From: Lachnospiraceae bacterium
GTDB lineage: Bacteria > Bacillota > Clostridia > Lachnospirales > Lachnospiraceae
Length of the DNA stretch: 20,787 nt
Reading direction: 5' to 3'
Assembly: GCA_009774235.1 (NCBI GenBank)
Contig: VSNJ01000061.1
Span: 1-20,787, forward strand
How positions within the stretch are numbered: the stretch's first letter is position 1; each line of letters opens with the position of its first letter. Under the pieces are notes generated by a model that was not told the DNA's origin, did not search any database, and was given only the letters and a program-made list of their open reading frames with translations. Shown one piece after another: positions 16,470 to 20,787 of this stretch. Both the position numbers and the translations under genes were made by a program.

Positions 16470-17411
16470 CTACAGGTACTTTTCCACATCACTTTCTGTA
16501 AGGTGGTACTTTTCCATTATTATTTTCTTTACATCATCATTACTTTTAAAATTACGTAAAATCTCTATGGCACCAATTATTTTACCCTCTTGAATGCCAG
16601 TTTTTTTGCCCTCTTCCATACCGGTTTTTCGTCCCTCTTCCATACCGGTTTTTCGTCCCTCTTCTATTCCAGCCTTCTTGCCTCTTATTTCCGCCTTTTT
16701 CTCTATTTCAAGTATTACTGGCTGCATTATTTTTAACATCATCTCGCCCATTTTGGCATCACCCCTTAACTCTTCAATTAAACCAATATTTGCATTTAAG
16801 GTTACTTCAAGTATTGATTCCACAAGCTTCCTGTCATATTCATCACAAAGCTCTCCTGACTTTTCTATAAGGTTTTCCAGGTCTGTTTTCTTCATTTTGT
16901 CTGTTAATGCTTTAATCCACATGTGCTCTTCCTGTCCAAGTTCCTTTATAACAATTACCTGGGCTGGAAAAGGGGATATCCCTTGTATATAGTATATCCC
17001 TTTATATGGCATCTCCACTTTTACATTATTGGTCTTAAAATAATTAAAAAGCTCCCTTGGTTTTGCTTCCCTTAACAATGATATTGTGACATCTTCTGCT
17101 TTTATACCATCAACAGTTTTCCCATATGATTTATAAAGGCTTGCATATCCTGAAACTTTATAAAATGTATCAATATCCAGCTGGTCCTTTGGTGATTTAT
17201 ACTCCATTATATTATGTCCCCTGAATATCCTGCCTATTTCATTATGTATTTCTGAATCCTTCTCTTTCTTAATTACAAGCAGGTCTATTTCCAAGGGTTT
17301 CTTGTTCAGGTTATGTTCACTTTCAAGTTCAAGCTTTTCCCTGTCTTCTTTGAACTCCATATCCATTGCCGCAACAAAACCAGGATGCCATTGTATTTTT
17401 GTATCTTCCAT
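16470..17411 (-). CDS. Rpn-like PD-(D/E)XK nuclease / putative transposase family protein
   Basis: A 313-residue protein of the Rpn/YhgA-like type common in many copies in Lachnospiraceae-type genomes. The PD-(D/E)XK core can be read as PLEIDLLVI (about 38-46) followed by HNIMEYKSPKDQLDIDTFYK, where E-x-K supplies the catalytic Glu/Lys. Characterised Rpn proteins are DNA endonucleases that promote recombination; activity here is inferred. The C terminus (about 236-280) is a charged repeat, EEGRKTGM-like, encoded by 24-bp tandem units, followed by IIMEKYHLTESDVEKYL. The ATG has AAGGA seven bases upstream and a promoter candidate just before it. It sits between the glycosyltransferase and the membrane-anchored protein that share an N-terminal module. 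No terminal inverted repeats or target duplications are visible. Confidence 0.82.
   Translation of the reverse strand: MEDTKIQWHPGFVAAMDMEFKEDREKLELESEHNLNKKPLEIDLLVIKKEKDSEIHNEIGRIFRGHNIMEYKSPKDQLDIDTFYKVSGYASLYKSYGKTVDGIKAEDVTISLLREAKPRELFNYFKTNNVKVEMPYKGIYYIQGISPFPAQVIVIKELGQEEHMWIKALTDKMKKTDLENLIEKSGELCDEYDRKLVESILEVTLNANIGLIEELRGDAKMGEMMLKIMQPVILEIEKKAEIRGKKAGIEEGRKTGMEEGRKTGMEEGKKTGIQEGKIIGAIEILRNFKSNDDVKKIIMEKYHLTESDVEKYL
16585..16680 (-). repeat. Four tandem 24-bp units in the nuclease gene
   Basis: Units start at 16585, 16609, 16633 and 16657. The two central ones are identical (plus strand CCCTCTTCCATACCGG plus TTTTTCGT); the outer two are diverged. Each encodes eight residues of the EEGRKTGM type, so copy-number change would keep the frame. 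Slippage is the likely origin. Confidence 0.85.
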
Positions 17412-17428
17412 ATATTATCCTTTTTCAT

Positions 17429-17457
17429 GTTATAATCACTATAACACATGCTGTCAG
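17429..17457 (-). promoter_or_regulatory. Sigma-A-type promoter of the nuclease gene
   Basis: On the minus strand CTGACA (17457-17452) is followed after exactly 17 bases by TATAAC (17434-17429), each box one base from consensus. The predicted RNA start is just upstream of AAGGAT and the ATG at 17411. The nuclease gene therefore probably has its own promoter, although it follows the glycosyltransferase by about 100 bp on the same strand. Confidence 0.5.
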
Positions 17458-17512
17458 TCTGCAAAAGTATCTTTTGTCCATATTTCTTTCTAACCTTTAT
17501 CCCAGCTTATCT

Positions 17513-19453
17513 TTACCAGTATTTCTTTTCAACTCTCTCACAAATCTGCCTGTCTATATCAGCTATGGCTTCCTCTGATGATGTCATAAGCTTTGCCCTC
17601 TCCCTTGCAACTGCTGACATGCTGTTATAATAGTCTTTATCTTCCTTATATTTCAGAATTTGTTCTGACATATCCTTAAAACTGTCTACTGCAAAGCTTT
17701 CCCCGCCTGCTGTATAGACATCTCCTGATTTTAAATATACACCAGGCTTTCCTTTTACAAACGCCTCTATAATAGAAAAGCCGCCTCCAAGCCTTTCAGG
17801 GTTTACATATAAATCACAAATATCCATTAATGCAAGCATATCATTACAATATCCTATAAATGATGAATTGGCAGATACTACTGGATAACTTTCCATTAAT
17901 TTATTATAATTATCCATTATTCCTGCAAATACTACATAACATCCTTGGCTACATACTTCTTCAAGCATATCCATAAAAGCATCTGTAACTTCAAATTCAA
18001 GACGGATACCAACCACCACAAGTATAAACCTGTCCTCTGGCAGCCCTTTGTATTCACGTGAAAAGATCCCTTTCTGTGGTTTTAATTCAAATGTAAACCT
18101 GCTTTCTATTATATCATCCTCTATATAAAGGCTTTTCTCTTCCTTATATAAATTCCTTCCCAATATCTTCATTTTGTTCATAGTTTTAGGAAAGGTTGAA
18201 AATGCAAGCGCCATTGAGGCACATGGGACTATATTCCCACACAAATCTGCTAACATGCTTCCTGTACCAATTGATAATATATAATAAGGCTTGTATTTTT
18301 GCAAAAGTTTTATCATAATCTCCATCCTGTATTGTATAGGAGATTGTTCTGGCATTTGTATAAATGGAAACCTGTCATTTCCAATTTTCAGTTCATATAT
18401 ATTGTTATATTTCTCAAGTACATTGCCAAAAATTGTGCCATACATTGGTAAATAACCTGTCATAGTATACTGTTCAGCTGTATTTATTATAACAACTGTT
18501 TTACCCAGATGTTTTAACGCTTTTGCTCTTTCCATAACAGTTCTCGTTGGGGCATGTGTTTCATCTAAAAACTGTATTGTTGATATTATAACCAGGTTTT
18601 TGTCCCTTTCTTCTAATGGTATTTTTACAAAATATTCTTTCAATTCCTTTTCAAAGCAATCATAAGACTTCTTATATAATTCATCACATAACAAGCTTGA
18701 TTCATTATCAAATCCAGCAAGTTTTTTAAGTGACATACGTTTACACTGGTTCCATACAAAATACAGGTTTCCAGATTCAGTACCACTATTTCCTAATACC
18801 TCATTCAAATATGCATTTGTATAATCTACCTTCTTACCAAGTATCATAAGTATTGAATACACAGCAAGTCTATAATTAAAATCTGCATCTACATAATTAC
18901 TACATTTAATTTCATATACAAGAATTTCACAGAAGCAGCACCATAACTTTGCTAAAATTTGTTCTTTCTCTATGCTAAAATCACCTAGCTCATATAAAAA
19001 CCGCACAAAATTCTCTATACTTCCATTACTTTTTAAATTCCATAATTTCCTCATAAAAGAAGCATTAAGTTTACTTCTTTGTATATTTATAAAATAATTA
19101 GCTAACTGTTCTATTTCCAGTCCTTTATCAAAGTCTACATTATTCCCTTGGTCAATATATACAATCTCTTCAAATAAATCAGAAAACAACTTTTTTACGA
19201 TATTATAGAGACCTTTTACATCTGTTATAAACCAGAAACCACTATCCTGTTCTTTAGTTGCTTCTATATAATTAGTTAATATATCACAAAGACAATATAA
19301 AAGCTGGCCTTCACAGCTTTCGACAACAGATGTGACAATATGTATAATACTGCTCTCATCATATTTTAATATAAATTCATCTAATGAAGCATTTTGTTCT
19401 TCAACATAACAATATATAACTTGGTTATAAGATACCCTGCTTACCTCACTCAA
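17513..19453 (-). CDS. GT4-like glycosyltransferase with long unknown N-terminal domain
   Basis: A protein of 646 residues from the chosen start. Residues 1-270 form an unrecognised, mostly helical-looking domain that begins with a module (LDEFILKYDESSIIHIVTS, ESCEGQLLYCL) shared with the membrane-anchored protein at 14.9-16.2 kb. From about 280 a GT-B glycosyltransferase follows: LVIISTIQFLDETHAPTRT, YYILSIGTGSMLADLCGN, FILVVVGIRLEF, and the donor-site motif NPERLGGGFSIIEAF with the GT4 E-x-n-E pair (Glu near 553 and 563). The frame is open to GTG 19483 with an internal ATG at 19468, but neither has a good ribosome binding site; GGAGG lies eight bases before a TTG at 19453, so that start is preferred. 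It is a tandem paralogue of the upstream gene, 48 bp away. Glycosylation of a surface protein or glycan is inferred. Confidence 0.82.
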   Translation of the reverse strand: MSEVSRVSYNQVIYCYVEEQNASLDEFILKYDESSIIHIVTSVVESCEGQLLYCLCDILTNYIEATKEQDSGFWFITDVKGLYNIVKKLFSDLFEEIVYIDQGNNVDFDKGLEIEQLANYFINIQRSKLNASFMRKLWNLKSNGSIENFVRFLYELGDFSIEKEQILAKLWCCFCEILVYEIKCSNYVDADFNYRLAVYSILMILGKKVDYTNAYLNEVLGNSGTESGNLYFVWNQCKRMSLKKLAGFDNESSLLCDELYKKSYDCFEKELKEYFVKIPLEERDKNLVIISTIQFLDETHAPTRTVMERAKALKHLGKTVVIINTAEQYTMTGYLPMYGTIFGNVLEKYNNIYELKIGNDRFPFIQMPEQSPIQYRMEIMIKLLQKYKPYYILSIGTGSMLADLCGNIVPCASMALAFSTFPKTMNKMKILGRNLYKEEKSLYIEDDIIESRFTFELKPQKGIFSREYKGLPEDRFILVVVGIRLEFEVTDAFMDMLEEVCSQGCYVVFAGIMDNYNKLMESYPVVSANSSFIGYCNDMLALMDICDLYVNPERLGGGFSIIEAFVKGKPGVYLKSGDVYTAGGESFAVDSFKDMSEQILKYKEDKDYYNSMSAVARERAKLMTSSEEAIADIDRQICERVEKKYW

Positions 19454-19501
19454 AATATTTACCTCCATTTTGAAAATTCCCACCCATACTATACATATAC
19501 T

Positions 19502-20680
19502 TTACCAGTATTTTTCTTCTATTCTTTGGCAAATCTGCCTGTCTAAATCTGCCATTGCCTCCGTTGAAGATGTCATAAGCCTTGCCCTGTCTTTTGCAAC
19601 AGCGGACATACTATTATAATATTCCTTGTCTTTTTTATATTTTATAATTTGTTCTGCCATATCATCAAAAGTACCAACAGCAAAATCTTCCCCGCCAGCA
19701 GTATATACATCACCCTTCTTTAAATATACTCCTGGTTTTCCTATAGAAAATGCTTCTATAACTGAAAATCCACCACCAGACCTGTCCGGATTAACATATA
19801 AATCACATATATCCATAAGTGCCATAATATCTTTAAAATAACCCACAAATAATGAATTATCTGCCACAACAGGATACTTATCTATTAACCCATTATAATT
19901 ATCCATAATACCAGCAAATATTACATAACATCCATTCTCACAAACTTTCTCTAGCATTTCCATAAATTCATCTGTAATATCATAATCAAGTCTTGTCCCA
20001 ACTACTACAAGTACAAATTTATCTTCTGTTATACCTTGTTCCTTACGTGAAAATTTCTTAGTATGCGGTTTTAATTCAAATGTAAATCTGCTTTCTATTA
20101 TATCTTCTTTTTTATAAATGTCTTTCTCTTCTGTACTAAGCTTCCTGCCAAGTATTTTCATTTTATTTTTGGTACATGGAAGAGATGAAAATACAACGGA
20201 CATAGATGCACAAGGCACCATATTCCCACATAAATCTGCAAGTATACTCCCTGTACCTATAGACAATATATAATACGGTTTTAATTTATTAATAATTTGT
20301 ACAAGTACCTGTAACCTATATTGTACTGGCAAATCATCTGGTATTTGCAGGAATGGTATATTTTCATCCCCAACTCTAATTTCACTAATATCATTATATT
20401 CTTCATAAAAATTTGCCACATCCATCTTATATGTCGGGAGATATCCATTCATCAAACAAAACTCTGTGGTATTTATAAGAATAACATTTTTGCCAAGTGC
20501 TCTTAATGCCTTTATTCTTTCAATAATTGACTTAGTTGGAGCATGTATATCATCAAGAAATTGTACTGTCATTATCATTACCAGATTAGGATTTCTCTTT
20601 TCCAATGGTATTCTTGCCAATTCTGTTCCAGAACTTTCTAAAAATCCATTATAACATCTGTCATATAATTCATATAACAT
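19502..20680 (-). CDS. GT4-like glycosyltransferase, catalytic part, probably frameshifted and cut by the window edge
   Basis: This frame gives 392 residues from an internal ATG and matches the catalytic half of the downstream paralogue from end to end: LVMIMTVQFLDDIHAPTKS, YYILSIGTGSILADLCGN, FVLVVVGTRLDY, and DLYVNPDRSGGGFSVIEAF with the GT4 donor-site glutamates. The ATG at 20680 has no ribosome binding site, and homology to the paralogue continues upstream of it (GDKNNNMLYELYDRCY against NESSLLCDELYKKSYD). Further upstream the homology moves to another frame, so this is the 3' part of a longer gene whose 5' end lies outside the window. Either a single-base deletion has broken it or the two parts are joined by a -1 frameshift. 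If translated whole it should act like its paralogue. Confidence 0.72.
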   Translation of the reverse strand: MLYELYDRCYNGFLESSGTELARIPLEKRNPNLVMIMTVQFLDDIHAPTKSIIERIKALRALGKNVILINTTEFCLMNGYLPTYKMDVANFYEEYNDISEIRVGDENIPFLQIPDDLPVQYRLQVLVQIINKLKPYYILSIGTGSILADLCGNMVPCASMSVVFSSLPCTKNKMKILGRKLSTEEKDIYKKEDIIESRFTFELKPHTKKFSRKEQGITEDKFVLVVVGTRLDYDITDEFMEMLEKVCENGCYVIFAGIMDNYNGLIDKYPVVADNSLFVGYFKDIMALMDICDLYVNPDRSGGGFSVIEAFSIGKPGVYLKKGDVYTAGGEDFAVGTFDDMAEQIIKYKKDKEYYNSMSAVAKDRARLMTSSTEAMADLDRQICQRIEEKYW

Positions 20681-20787
20681 ATTATTGTTTTTATCACCAC
20701 ATACAGCTTGTCTTTTAAAGAAAACCGTTTAAACTGATGATATACAATATACATTTTTTCAAGACTGGCCTTATCACTTTCAAGTAC
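20638..20787 (-). pseudogene. 5' part of the same glycosyltransferase gene, in the other frame
   Basis: Reading from the window edge, this frame gives EKMYIVYHQFKRFSLK, matching GNLYFVWNQCKRMSLK of the paralogue. Homology stops after about 20713, and the frame then runs through unrelated residues to a TAG at 20638-20640. The join to the downstream frame falls on TTTAAAA (20719-20713). With a -1 step there, the joined product aligns to the paralogue without a gap. Confidence 0.6.

Larger units (their letters stand above)
17513..20787 (-). repeat. Tandem duplication of a glycosyltransferase gene
   Basis: The segment from 17513 to about 18780 repeats at 19502 to about 20770, an offset of roughly 1990 bp. 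The encoded catalytic parts are collinear and similar by eye at well over half of positions; for example both end in QICxRxExKYW, and DLYVNPxRxGGGFSxIEAF is in both. This is an old duplication with diverged copies. Confidence 0.8.

Noticed and set aside
16585..16680. 24-bp repeats as a CRISPR array
   Set aside because: There are no spacers: the units are contiguous and in frame within a coding sequence.
16470..17411. A complete insertion sequence around the nuclease gene
   Set aside because: No terminal inverted repeats or target-site duplications are visible at its borders; it looks like a stand-alone gene with its own promoter.

Overview
The window is AT-rich DNA from a low-GC Firmicute. 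The gene families, codon habits, AGGAGG-type ribosome binding sites and an Rpn-type nuclease with a repetitive EEGRK-like tail suggest a Lachnospiraceae-like gut or rumen clostridium. That placement is inferred from style; no rRNA or other marker gene is present. The content is a cell-surface glycan or glycopolymer locus.

Left block (1-11.3 kb, all minus strand, transcribed right to left). A good sigma-A-type promoter just upstream of position 11252 opens a compact run of genes: a TagB/TagF/TarL-type polyol-phosphate transferase, tarI (ribitol-5-phosphate cytidylyltransferase), tarJ (ribulose-5-phosphate reductase), a large HAD-type protein, a GT2 glycosyltransferase, a GT4-like glycosyltransferase, a UDP-sugar 6-dehydrogenase of the UDP-GlcNAc type, an FkbM methyltransferase, and the start of a Gfo/Idh oxidoreductase cut by the window edge. 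TarIJ should supply CDP-ribitol, the transferase should use it, and the dehydrogenase with the oxidoreductase could make a UDP-amino-uronic sugar. Four of these proteins carry the same kind of roughly 90-residue nucleotide-binding module, fused at the N terminus in three and at the C terminus in one.

Middle (11.3-14.9 kb). A gene-free, very AT-rich stretch of about 800 bp separates the left operon from a divergent plus-strand pair: a CMP-nonulosonate-type cytidylyltransferase (NeuA family) and a NeuB-type synthase with SAF and cupin domains fused behind it. The pair ends at a strong rho-independent terminator. So CDP-polyol and CMP-nonulosonate precursor genes lie head to head. The epimerase/hydrolase that would make the hexosamine substrate and the transferase that would use the CMP-sugar are not in the window.

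Right block (14.9-20.8 kb, all minus strand). In transcription order it holds a glycosyltransferase gene with an apparent -1 frame change (running off the window), a second full-length paralogue, an Rpn-like PD-(D/E)XK nuclease with a 24-bp tandem repeat and its own promoter, and a membrane-anchored protein with a VCBS/FG-GAP-like motif. The N terminus of that last protein is a partial copy of the glycosyltransferase N terminus. This block shows duplication, domain shuffling and decay, as expected for an accessory surface-glycan region.

Most noteworthy points: the synthase-SAF-cupin fusion, the repeated Rossmann-like module, the frame change on a T TTA AAA heptamer, the shared N-terminal module, and the repeat-bearing divergent intergenic region.
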